Positions 1 through 11,100 of a DNA stretch of 64,000 bases are shown piece after piece. The stretch covers positions 162,498-226,497 of the forward strand of contig JBBHKE010001552.1 in the NCBI GenBank assembly GCA_037447655.1. The letters run 5' to 3'. Position numbers and translations under genes: made by a program. The notes under the pieces are model-generated. The model was not told the DNA's origin. It saw only the letters and a program-made list of their open reading frames with translations, and did no database searches. The stretch's first letter is position 1, and each line of letters begins with the position of its first letter. Source of the stretch: Zygnema cylindricum (Eukaryota > Streptophyta > Zygnematophyceae > Zygnematales > Zygnemataceae).

Positions 1-2052
1 TTGTTTTTACCTTTTTTGAATACTATACAGACGTCACCTTTAAAAGAATGCCCTGTATTACCTTTCAGCGGACCTCCCATGAAATGATTTGTGTGAAATT
101 TGTCCGTTTGTGGTGGTTATGCTAAAAAAAGTCTCACTAGGTTTTTTTTTTGTTTTTTCCCATACATTATTTTCGGTAGTATACCGTTGCACTTTTCTTG
201 GTAAGTTTTTGTCTTGGTATAAGCATTCACACATGTCTTGGATTATGTAAACATAAAAAAACCAGGTCGTAAAAAATCCCGCTCGCACATATTCGTCCGA
301 CAGCCGCGTTTCGACCGTGTGAATGTACGATTTGTGTACGATTTGTCAGATTTTGTACGGAAACTTATATTAGTGTAAGCATGTTTGCGACCGACATTTT
401 TTTTTTCAAAGATCCAAATTACCATAATCAAACAATTAGAATGTATGATTTTTTCCAAAATTTTCAAATTCTTAAATAGCGTACACCACGGTAATTATTT
501 GTATGCGCTAATGAAACCTACACGCTAATAGCGATTGGCGGTGTAGTTTTAACTGTGAATCGCTTTTAGTTTATGTTACGTTAATTGCATCCCAGTTTTT
601 TCTGCTTTCACCAAAAAATTGGTTAAACTTTTGTTTTCCTTAACGTCTTTCTGCAGCTCATGATTGTTTGCACCATATGGACCGAAGATAAAGTAATTTC
701 AGTTGTTGAAATAGTAATTTTTTCTGATCTCTAGAAGTTTCATGCCTGTGGACAAATTTCAACCAAAGTGACTATTGGGCAGAAATTAGGCCTTTAATTT
801 GGTTCTCTGTATTTGTCTACCCGAAAAGGTGCAACCGACTATGTTACTAACCTCATTTTTTTTAATAACACAGTTCTACTGTCCATCGTTCACATCATTT
901 AAAGTTACCAACATTAAACAGTCCTAATTATTTCTTAATGCTGATAGTGATTCACGGTTTAGTGTAATTCCAAGTTTGGAAATTCATACAGCAATGTACT
1001 ATTATGGACAACAATATTTAGTGATACTGCAAACGTCCTTTTCGGCTCCTTTCCTGCAAAACCAGTTTGTAATAATAATACTTACAATAACCAGTTTATC
1101 AACCATGCTTATGTCAGATAAAAGTTCACTATCTGCTGTATAAGAATACTTACCAAATTTATTGAAAAGCGCGATGGTAAACCACCCAGTATGGACTAAA
1201 AAACTATTGACCACCAGCAGGAATTAATGTAGAAACCCAAACAAAAATATCAGTATTACTTTTTGCACAAACCCACCCTCAAACAATCACAATACTGATT
1301 TTTTTTGCTTTTTTTTTCCTTTGTTAAATTTTTTTTTTTACTATCTTTAACACATAAGTTGCTCGAAACAAACAAGTGAAACCTATGTTGACAGTCTCCA
1401 GTATTCAGAGAGGAAACATCGAAGAAAAAATAGAAGGAGAAAAAGGAGAAGGATAAGGAGAAGACAAAAAAGAAGAAGGACGAAGGAGGAGAAGAAGGAG
1501 ATGACAGAGGAGGAGGTGGAGGAGGAGGAGAAGACAAAGAAGGAGAAGACGGAGGCGGAGGAGGAGGAGGAGGAGGAGGAGGAGGAGAGAAGGTGAAGCA
1601 AGAAGGAGAAGAAAGAGAAGGAGAAAAAGGAAAAGAATGAGAAGAAGGAGAAGAAGATTGAGGAGGGGAAGAAGGAGAAGACAAAGTAAAAGGAAAAGTA
1701 GGTGAATGAGGAGGAGGAGGAAGAGAATGAGAAGAAGAGAAGGCAAAAAAGGACAAGAAGGAGAAAAAGGAGAAGGAGAATGAGGAGAAGAAGGAGAAGA
1801 CAAAGGAGGAGGAGAAAAAGGAGAAGGAAAGAGCAGGTGAAGAGGGAGAAGAAGGAGAAGAAGAAAAACGAGGAGAAGAAAGAGAAGAAGCCGCCGAGGG
1901 AAAGAAAGAGGACAAGAACGAGAAGGAGGAGGAGGAGAAGGAGAAGAAGGAGAAGAAGGAGAAGAAGGAGAAAGAAGGAGAAGAAGAAGGTTAACAAATC
2001 ACATTATGAAATGTCACATTAGACGGCAACTGAAATCTTTCCCTTTTTTCCA
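1..2052. other. intergenic region, AT-rich
   Basis: No open frame here resembles a protein. The stretch is AT-rich, with scattered fragments of the small inverted-repeat family described elsewhere (core motif ATCGCTATTAG, for example around 480-570). From about 1415 to 1992 it is a polypurine tract, listed separately. It lies downstream of the RimP-like gene, whose stop is at 2053-2055 on the minus strand. Confidence 0.6.
1415..1992 (+). repeat. polypurine (GAA/GGA)n tract
   Basis: Almost 580 bases of A and G on the plus strand, mainly GGA, GAA and GAGAAGG units, with very few pyrimidines. Open frames on both strands through it (Lys/Glu/Arg-rich on plus; Ser/Leu/Phe/Pro-rich on minus) come only from the composition and should not be annotated as genes. 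Confidence 0.9.
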
Positions 2053-5000
2053 TTAAACATCAAGAAACAATCGCACAAATTTTATGTCCAAGAGTTGTAT
2101 CTTAACTACTCTCTCCCTTTGTTTCTTAGACAAACCCCTTCCTTTTCCTTTTGCCTCACGATTCATCCGTACATTTGCAATTTTCCATGAAGAAAACCCA
2201 TTTCCATCATCAACTTCTAAAATGTTTAACACCTCCTCCATGACTTTATCGCCCTCGATATACTTCACAAACATAGGAATTTCTTTGAACCTCTCCAAAT
2301 CTCCCGGTATCCTTAGAAAACGTTCGGCTCCAGGAGACGAGACCTGTGAATGCAAAAAACCACATTGGTCTTTTTTTCTTTACTGCCAAAGCTTGATAAT
2401 ATCCACTCTCATACCGGTGATCCCCATGTAAATATCTGAGAAATGGTTGTAAACACCATCATGATACATTGAATGAACTGAAAATAGTTGTTACTGCCAA
2501 TTTGGGTTTCATTTTTTCCTTTTTCTGTTTACACATTTTGTTTCTTGCTTCAAAAAAATCATGAATTCCCCATCATCAATGTCAAATTCAATATTAGAAC
2601 GTGTAGAAGTCCTTATGTACAAGCCCTTTTTATACATCTATTAAACTATAACTAGTTTATAGTGTAGTTATATGCCATAATAATGTGCAGCTTTTAATAA
2701 TTTCAAACATCTGTACAAGTCTATGTATTTTAAATTGCAATATTTCAGAAATTCCACGCAGATAAATGTACCTTTTTTGCCGGATAGGCAAAAAATGCCA
2801 AGTTTTTATAAAGTCTTTTATCCCGTCTTTACATTCGTGTATGACTCTACGATACAGAAATGTTCACCATATAGAGGTATACATCCCTAAATAAATAACA
2901 TTATTATTCCACCTTCCGGAGTCGGAAACATTGGATACAAAAAGATAAGAAACTAACGTATTAGCAGTCCTAGTTCACTTTTTTCAGTTCAACATTTTGA
3001 AGTTTGGTTACTGTTATGATAAGCATTTAGTAACACCTAATTCGTGTCAACCAACTAACCTCCACGGCGACATCGCTTGGAATCGTGCCATCTGTCCCGG
3101 CCTTCTCCAAAGCCTCATTCAAATCGCGCGAAAATTCCTCGATTTCCATGAGTGTGGGGGAGCCGTATCTGCTAAACATCTCTCCAACTTCAGTAAAACA
3201 AAATCTAGTAAAATTCCATAAACATGAAGCCTCTCTTCCCCCCTCTCTTTCTCCCTCTCTCTCTCTCTCCATCTCACATGTTCCATACCATAAATACAAC
3301 AAACTCTAGTGAACTCCTCCCTCTCCTCCCTTTACCTCTGTCTCCATCTTACACCTTCAATATTGTAAAAATAAATAAACTCCAATAAACTCCTTTCTCC
3401 CCTCTCTCATACTCTCTCTCCATCTCACAGCTTCCATACAGCAGATGAAAAATCACTTTCAAAGACATATAACTTGATGGTTCTGGTCCATTTTCTGTCC
3501 TGCTAGTTCCTAAGCCCAAGATTACTAGTTTCCGCATCTACATACACTCATATAATATGAGTATAGTTAATAGGCGTAACTGAACTTGCAAATTACTGAT
3601 GTTACTGGCCAGAAATCGTAACAAACGTAGAAAAATATGTACAAACCATTTATACACATCTGTGTACAACAACACTGTTCTTAAATTTGCGGGATTACTG
3701 ACTTTACTGACCAGTAGTCGTAGTAATCAAACATATTTCTATACGATTACTGGCCAGTAACGTCAGTACTTCTGCAATTACACCCTATCAGTTATACAAT
3801 TATTACAATTATTGGCCCGTAATGCCTGTAATCTCCTAAATGTACTCTAGAGTGTCACAACTTACCTGTCAGAAAGCTTGTCCAATCTTATCCTGACAAG
3901 AACCCGCTCTGGGAGAACCTGAAATCCGTACAATGCCAGACTGGCACCGTACTTTTCCAGCTTTAAGACACTTTCTGCAATCTCCATTGCCACCTGTCCC
4001 CACGAGGCTCCTCCAACTGCTACTCCTCCTCCATCACCACCATCTCCCACCTGTGAAAGAAAAAAAAACACAGACAAATTTTGAGAAAAGAGAAAAGCCA
4101 GAAGATAAAATCATCCAGTGAACAAACATCTTCGTCGTCACAGGTGAAAAAGTCAAAAACGACGTGACGTTTAAAAGAGAAACTAAAAAATTAGAACTAA
4201 TTTATCTTCTTCGGTTTGAAGTTAAACTTCTTTCCAAATCTTCTTTCTACCAAATCACATGTAGATCAACTTGATTCCTAATTTTTTAAGCATCTCGACC
4301 TCATCCCAATCCATGGCTCACCTGTGCCTCCCCCTCTTCCTCTTCGTCCCCCCAAAGATCTTCAGTTTCGGTGATCTCGAATTCCCCGTCCTCATCTGAA
4401 CCTCATGCACCCCAAAATTTTATTTGGTCAGTCACGTCAGCTTCAAACAACTGTAGAATTGCCCAAGGAATTCCTGCAAACATGGTGATGTCAACCCTTT
4501 TGGACTTTCTGTGTTATTCTTACAAAAGCCTGACTCTCAACACCCGCAAAAGCTATTTGAGAAGTGAAGAACCTAAACAGACTACAAGAAATTACGAATT
4601 TGGTCAACTATAAGACGATGTAATGTAAGCGGCAGGCCTTTTATTCAGAATAAAATACCAACGGAGGGAAATCAATAGGTAAATCCTCAAATTGCTCCAA
4701 AAACAGTCTACCCTTTTGCACACCCTCCATCTCCTACTCTTAATACTATTTGCGCCCCAATTCTGCGTACCTCCAATCTTGCTTATCTCGCATGCAATCA
4801 CACTTATCGTACTTCAACAAAATGACAAAAAGAAGTACGTCAAGTGTGGTCCTTGGATTCAAAAGTTGCATAGTTGAACCCAAGTTGACTTTTGATGTGG
4901 GAACAGAAAACATCTGCAGTACAGCCACCGAAACACGGAACTGTATTGAACATAGAACGCCCTCCAGGTCCCTAGTAGACTTCCAATTTCCTATACAACT

Positions 5001-6553
5001 TCACATGTATATTACAGCAGGTTCAAAATTAGCGTGGATCCCAAATCAGGGCGGGCCACACTAACATATGTGTGGAGGAAATAAAATTTCATCCACACTA
5101 ATGACTTAATCAGGACGAAATGGAAGGTGTGGGCCACATCACTTTACGGTTAATGTCAATTTATAAACAGTGGTTGAAATTAGGCCATACTGTGTTATGT
5201 AAACTAAATTTCAAACTGGTAAAAACTTCATTGGGTATGCAAAACCAAGCTTGCACATTGTATTGAACAATGTGCAGTTTATCTTAAACTGCATTAGCAC
5301 TTTGAACAAGACAAACAGTAAACCAATGAACCACATTATTTTATGTGCAGGTAACCTTTTCTGTATTGACTGAAGAAAAAAGACGAGTAGGGATGCCACG
5401 AAGTCATACTAGTTTAAAAAAAAATTAGAACGGTCCGCACTATTTTATTTACCCAAGTAACCAACAAACTTAGTGAGACAAACCTCGAGCTTTTAGAATG
5501 CTGATTATCATGGATGGTGTATCAATTATGAAATTCTATGAAACCAAAAGAGACTCACAATAAATGCAGAGTCAAAATGCAGGTCTAAAACCCTATATAT
5601 ATTCAAACTTGAAATTGAGCAAATTGACTTCCTATTGTGAACCTCACATTCAGAACATTAAACCCGTAAAAATTGAAAACCGGTTTCATTTGACCCAAAA
5701 AAAATGAAAACCAGCTGAACTTGACAACCTGTTAAACTTGAAAACTGATTGAGTTCGAAAACCCGTTAAACTTGAAAACCTTGACGTAACCAGCTTAGAC
5801 AGTATAACACATAAAACCTGTGCACAGCAATCCTAAAGCCTCTCACATAAGAAAAACATTGGAAACCTAAACCCTAAAAACATTCGGCAAACGCCACCGT
5901 GAATTAATGTTGATAAAACTACCTAGGTGCCAGTTCTTTTTGGTCATTACATAGTAAAAATACTCATTAGCGGCCGGAAATAAAACAAGTTTTCAAATCC
6001 TTAACTAGAATCAATAACCCTATAAAAGTTATCATATGATTATACTAATAATTTGCAACACGGTGTAGATTCCCTTACCGTCAAAAATAATCTCCTCATC
6101 CGAAATTTTCGCGAATTCCATCATGTCCTCCTCGTCCGTACTAGTTTCAGCTCCTTCTTCTGCTGTAACATCTTGCCAAGTGAATTCTTCCTCGGTTTCC
6201 TTCTTTCCCTTTTTCTTTCCTGCCTCTTCCACGTGTCCCTTCTTCGCCTGTAACACCGTCAAACTTAATTTCCGGGTTCCGTGTAATCCCTCTCTTGATT
6301 CCGGTAACCCTAACCCTAACCCTAACCTCAACCTATTGTAAGAAAATAATGGCAACGACACTCCAAGACTGCAGTCTTTAAGAAAACCTTTGCGAGGATT
6401 TGCAATGGAAATTACGGATTTCCGTGTGCAATTATATCCAGAACAGTAGGATTGCACATAGCCAGTTTGGAGAGACTTGGGAAGAAGACAAACGGCAGCC
6501 ATGGCGCGGGAGGAGCGAGTGAGAGCTGCAAGAAAGCGCATTCCGTCAAACAA
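2053..6553 (-). CDS. RimP/DUF150-like plastid ribosome-maturation protein, 5 exons
   Basis: Exons on the minus strand: 6553-6079, 4395-4322, 4050-3866, 3168-3060, 2343-2053. All junctions are GT-AG and in phase, giving 377 aa. Residues 1-110 are rich in basic and hydroxylated residues like a plastid transit peptide; the first ATG (6553) was used, and an ATG four codons later is also possible. Acidic stretches follow (about 135-183). Residues about 196-315 resemble the RimP (UPF0090) N-terminal domain: a helix ending in EKYGASLALYG, a VRIRLDKLSD strand, a helix with EEFSRDLNEAL, then VEVSSPGAERFLR, matching the RimP VSSPG hallmark. The C terminus (about 315-377) is basic. Bacterial RimP helps mature the 30S subunit, so a role in plastid small-subunit assembly is inferred. 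Exon 1 contains a telomere-like repeat. Confidence 0.82.
3200..3450. repeat. CT-rich tandem repeat in intron 3 of the RimP-like gene
   Basis: Two to three diverged copies of a roughly 75-100 bp unit, each holding a CTCTCTCC tract followed by a CCATCT(C/T)ACA motif and an AT-rich segment with AAACTC. They lie in the intron just upstream of the exon that begins at 3168 on the minus strand. Confidence 0.5.
5620..5790. repeat. degenerate short tandem repeat
   Basis: About seven diverged copies of a 20-24 bp unit of the type GTTAAACTTGAAAACC, inside the long first intron (4396-6078) of the RimP-like gene. The rest of that intron is AT-rich and shows nothing recognisable. Confidence 0.6.
6307..6328. 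repeat. telomere-like (CCCTAA)n inside coding exon
   Basis: Three and a half perfect CCCTAA units, read as TTAGGG on the coding minus strand, inside exon 1 of the RimP-like gene. They encode alternating Leu/Gly in the presumed transit-peptide region. The tract is short and internal, so it is not a chromosome end. Confidence 0.8.
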
Positions 6554-6607
6554 CTCTAGATGTTGGTCCGACCATCCCTTAAATGTTATGTACCTCTATT
6601 AGAGAAG

Positions 6608-7781
6608 TACACCGTGAATCGCTATTAGTGTTAATGCTTTTTTCGTCTCTAAAAACATTTTTCCTCCGTACACACATGTCCAAATGTAGATCTGACGGTT
6701 GCGATTGAAAGGTAAAATCCTCAGCTTCCAATTGGCGGTCTCAAATTGAGAATCAGAAAGGTGTGTACGCAGAAAAGATGTTTTAAGTGACGAAAAAATT
6801 CTTTACACTAAGGGTACGTCCCCATGTGTTAAAGTATCTACTTTTTCTCTGTCTTTTTGCCCTAAAATTCAGGGAGCTTTGACAAAAACTTTAGCCGTAC
6901 GATAACATCATGTTTACCAAAGTATAGTGAACGTCAATTCATACTTTGGATGTACGGCGTGTTTGTCGTCATGTGAACGCATTTTGGCGTTTTCCCCTTT
7001 TCGACTCCCGGGCAAGAGAATCCAGCCCAGAAAAAAACTTCATCCAAAATCACCTCGAGGGGGTGATTTTAGTTAAAGTACCGCCCAAACAGCGAATGAA
7101 AAACGACCCACGCACGCGCCACACGAGAGCGAAATTTTTTGGAATGGGGAGAGTCCTCGCTATTTTTCTCCGTGGCCGTCACGCGCATGTACGGAAAAAA
7201 ATTTGCAGGGTTCTCGGACCTCCTCTTTCATTCATGGGTCCTTTGGATATATTTTCGCCGTCGTCGTCTCTCCACTCTCCCTCTCACACTATCGCTTTTA
7301 TCTCACACTTTTTAGAACGAGACACGACAGTATTGATATAAAATGAAAGATCTTTGAAAAATATTTGTTTTGACAATTTTTAGGTTTTTTTTTTAATAGC
7401 AAGTCGAATGAGAAAAGTACAAAAAACGAAATCGGGAAACCATGGCGTAAAGTTCTTGAATCAGTGACGTCGACGTTGTCACAAGTGAGCGTGACGTCAT
7501 AATGTCACCAAACCCGAAACATCTACAATTTCACAAAAATCTAGACGTCTACCACTGTCGCTGTTTTTGTTGGCGTCACTAATCGTCGGAAGTTTCGTAG
7601 TCGGCTTCAATCGTCACAAGTTGTACCTACGTCTACAACTGTCACATGTCAAAGTTCCGATTTCATTTTCGCACATTGGGACGCTCTTCAAAGTAGTACG
7701 GGGAATCTTCACTACAGTCCAAAATACTTTATCAAAGTACCGATTACATGCGGACGTACCCTAATAGCGATACACGGTGTA
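6608..7781. mobile_element. TA-flanked inverted-repeat MITE, interrupted by a second element
   Basis: The left end reads TACACCGTGAATCGCTATTAG and the right end, inverted, reads TACACCGTGTATCGCTATTAG. Without the inner insertion (6812-7764) the element is about 220 bp, like the copy at 34694-34907. The outer TA at each end fits a TA target duplication, as in Tc1/mariner-type elements. It lies upstream of both the minus-strand RimP-like gene and the plus-strand zinc-finger gene. Confidence 0.75.
6812..7761. mobile_element. non-autonomous PIF/Harbinger-like element nested in the MITE
   Basis: The termini are inverted repeats: GGGTACGTCCCCATGT at the left, and GGGTACGTCCGCATGT as the reverse complement of the right. 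Both sides carry TAA (6809-6811 and 7762-7764), a 3-bp target duplication of the kind made by PIF/Harbinger transposases. The 950-bp interior shows no transposase frame. Removing it with one TAA restores the host MITE end. Confidence 0.75.
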
Positions 7782-7927
7782 CCGCACCGTTTGTGGAAAC
7801 TCGGCACTAATTTCCCGTACATTTTGTTTGTAGGAGAGTACAGTACTGTACGGATCGACGTCGATATCAGTTCCGTACAAGTCGCTCAAACTCCTGTCGC
7901 ACGGGATTGACTTGCGTATGTAGCCCG

Positions 7928-8020
7928 ACACGTGGCGCCATTTTACTTTTCAAAAAACAGCCAATCTTGTGTGTGCTCCTCGTCAGCGGACCATCATTTG
8001 GTTGCCACGTGGCTGCTTCA
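7928..8020 (+). promoter_or_regulatory. ACGTG (G-box-like) motifs upstream of the zinc-finger gene
   Basis: GACACGTGGCG at about 7928 and GCCACGTGGC at about 8007 are perfect CACGTG cores within 200 bp of the ATG at 8129. In plants such cores bind bZIP and bHLH factors; a regulatory role here is inferred from sequence and position only. Confidence 0.4.
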
Positions 8021-8128
8021 GTTCTTTTCCTTAACCCTAATTTCGTCATTTCTTCAATTGTGCTTTTTACATCTTTATCTGTTAATAAATTCTTCCTGTT
8101 TCCTCTTCAAACTCTTTCTCTGGCAGCC

Positions 8129-11100
8129 ATGGCTTCCTGCCACGTGTCTCTTTCGTCGTGTGTTGTGTTGCAAAAACGAGCGGAGACCTCTCTGGTAGCC
8201 ATAACTTCCCGTGTTCCTTCAAGATGGCGCTGTTGTAGTTCTATGGACGACAAGGAGGTATGGCTTTCTTCCTTTCTCTCTGTCCAATCCGTCAGCTACA
8301 CGTGGTTGCATGTCTTACGGACATTGCTGGTAGAAAAAGACGAAGGAAGAAGGAAAGGAAGGGGAAATAGGCATCATTGAGCCCTTTGAGGCTAGGAGAG
8401 AGTTTGAAGTTGGAAAAAGGAAGAGGCGGGTAGTAGTCTAAGGAAAAAAAAAATCAACGGAGAAAAGCCATAGTAAACATTACAGAAAATCTCAGCTTTA
8501 ATATTGAAGAGTTAGGAATATTGGACTCTCTAAGTTATTTTGGCGATGAAATGTTTTAGTAGTATTTGATTGCATCAGCGGGTGAGCAGAGTGTTATTAT
8601 CAAACTTGTATTCTAGCCTGTTACCAGAAAAAGGACATTGTTTGCTTATCATATGTAAGTTGTTATTCTATGTTGAGTGATGACGAAATTGAAGTGTTTC
8701 CTAAGAAAATGGCCGATCTGTCGTACAAATCTCATCATACAATATGGGGGATGTAGTTTATGTCAACTATGTTTGTCACATTAGCTGTATGACTCACTAT
8801 TTGGACAGTCTAATAGAGTGGATGGAGAAATACAACTTGTATTGCAATTAGCGTTAATGTTTCTTTTGCCATTTGAATAAACTTTCCTCCATGCACACGT
8901 GTCTGATTTTCATTTGGAGGTCACCAATTGGAAGAGGAGCATCTTACCTTTCCATGGGAACGAAGTATGAACAGGGAAAAGGACCGAGCAAAAAATTAAC
9001 CCTAGTTGTGATACACGCTGTAGTTTGGTCTTCGCTAAGTCACACATGCACAAGGAGGGCATACGTAGTGGACATATATCATTGTCCAGGATTTGTGAAG
9101 ATAGTGGTCTATGCTAATTTATGTATGGACGGCAAAAAATTGATAGTTGTAACTCTCGTGGTCAAGACTAATTACGGGGAGAAGTACGTATGTGATTCTG
9201 GAGGGTACACCGTTAATCCCTTTTTGCGTTTAATAAATAATTAGCATGAGGACTGTTTTAATTTTAGCATTGTTTTTCCGGTCTGAATGGCATGGTCGAT
9301 TGTGAACCGCCGAAAAAATTAGCGTTAAGAAAAAATAATTAGAACTATTGATGTTATTTTGTGTTCAGAGGACAAAAAAAGCGGGGACCAAATTGGCATC
9401 ATTAACGGTGATAGCGAATTAGCGATTCACAGTGTAGCATGCGTCCATATAGTTATTCGGTCTGTTTATGATATTGTCGATGAAATGTTTGGCGGATTCT
9501 CATTTCCAATTTTTATGTATAATTAATCTCATGTTGTATTGTTGTTGTGGAGCTTGTCATAGAAGTTTTGTAGATTTATCTATTATTCTATTGTATCACG
9601 AGGTATTGTGAGGGTATTTTGAATGCTACACATGAGAAGAATTCATGAATTTTTTTTAGCATCACGAGGAACTGTCAAAAGCTTTGTATGTGTTGTTACA
9701 TATAACATGAAAGGACTCTCTTTGTCTACTGATAAATATGTGGGGCAGTTTTTTGTTTTTTAATGTGTTCGCTGTATGGGCTGGTAGTGACATGACTAAT
9801 TCCACATGCAGCAAACTTGCCAGCCATTTCTAATATACCCCAAATCATTTTTAGATTTAGTGTAAAATTCAATATTACTCTTTAGCAAACACTTATTGAG
9901 CTATGTGGACATCGGTGAACATAGGTGCTCTCACCATTTCAGAATAGGCATCCATAGTACCCATGTTTAATTGCCAAATCACAACGTAAAGCTCTATCAT
10001 TGGCTTCCTTCCACATCTGTAGTAAGCCTCCTTATTGAGATGTTTCTTAAAAGATGAATAAAAATGTTGGCTATTGTTGTTATTATTTACCCAAATAACA
10101 TCAGTCTAAACTTGGCCTGCCTGACACAAGTTAGGAAAGAAGAAAACGAACCTAAACATATACCGTATAGGAGCAGGAGAGATATTTGAAATTCCTACAA
10201 CTTTTGAGGTTGTAATTGAAATGAAAATGAATCCTGGATTGAAATTGGGATTGCAATTCGGGTTAATTTTTTTGGGGGCCAGGCAAATCGCCCAGGAGGA
10301 AACCCTTCCCCCTCCTCCTCTGTGAGATACCGTAGTGAATTAGAGCGTCTCTATCAGTGGGATTCAACAATTCCTTCGGAAGCCATTGAGAAACCGAGAG
10401 CCGTCGCGACTATGTTGGCGAGGTCCATTGGGGAGAAGCCTCCTTGTTCAAAGTGTCGGTGTGTGGGATTGGTTGAGTGTGCGACATGTGACGCCTCTGG
10501 TCTTTATGTGGAACCCATTTTAGAGAGTCAAGGAGTCGTCGTAAAAGTTCGTTGTCTCGGTAAGTTTCTTTTGCCCATTTTTCTTTTTTGTGGTCCTTAT
10601 GTGATTTTTCTTGTGTTGGTTTTATGCTGGTTTTTGCACGGAACCCATTTTAATGAGGGGGGGAGTGGTTGTGAAAGTTTGTAATCTTGTGATGCAATAA
10701 ACCGCGTCTATGAGGTTTTTATTTGGTTTTTATGTGCTTCTTATGTTTTTTATATTAAACCCATTTATAAAAAGTTAGGGAGTAGTTCTGAAGTTCCTCT
10801 GTCTCAATAGTATTCTTCTTTTCCCAATGTAACAAAGCCTGTCTTTTCCTTTACACTCATGCGTGTCTTCTCACACTGACAATCTCTCCTCTCACTCTGC
10901 CTCTCCCTCTCCCTCTCCCTCTCCCTCTCTCCCCCTCTCCCTCTCCTTCTCCCTCTCTCCAGCTCTCCTGCCTTATCTTCTTTAAGGAAATCTTCATTGC
11001 TAACTACCACCCTTTTTTTTTTTTTTTTTTGGGTCAATCATTGTAAAATTGCTTAGCCATTGAATGACATCTGACCTATTGTCCAGCCTCAGTCTCTCTC

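Noticed and set aside
1256-2022. Low-complexity open frames on both strands
   Set aside because: They come from the (GAA/GGA)n tract, with no start context, domain or splice structure.
6307-6328. Chromosome end or telomere
   Set aside because: There are only three to four units, inside a coding exon, with genes on both sides.
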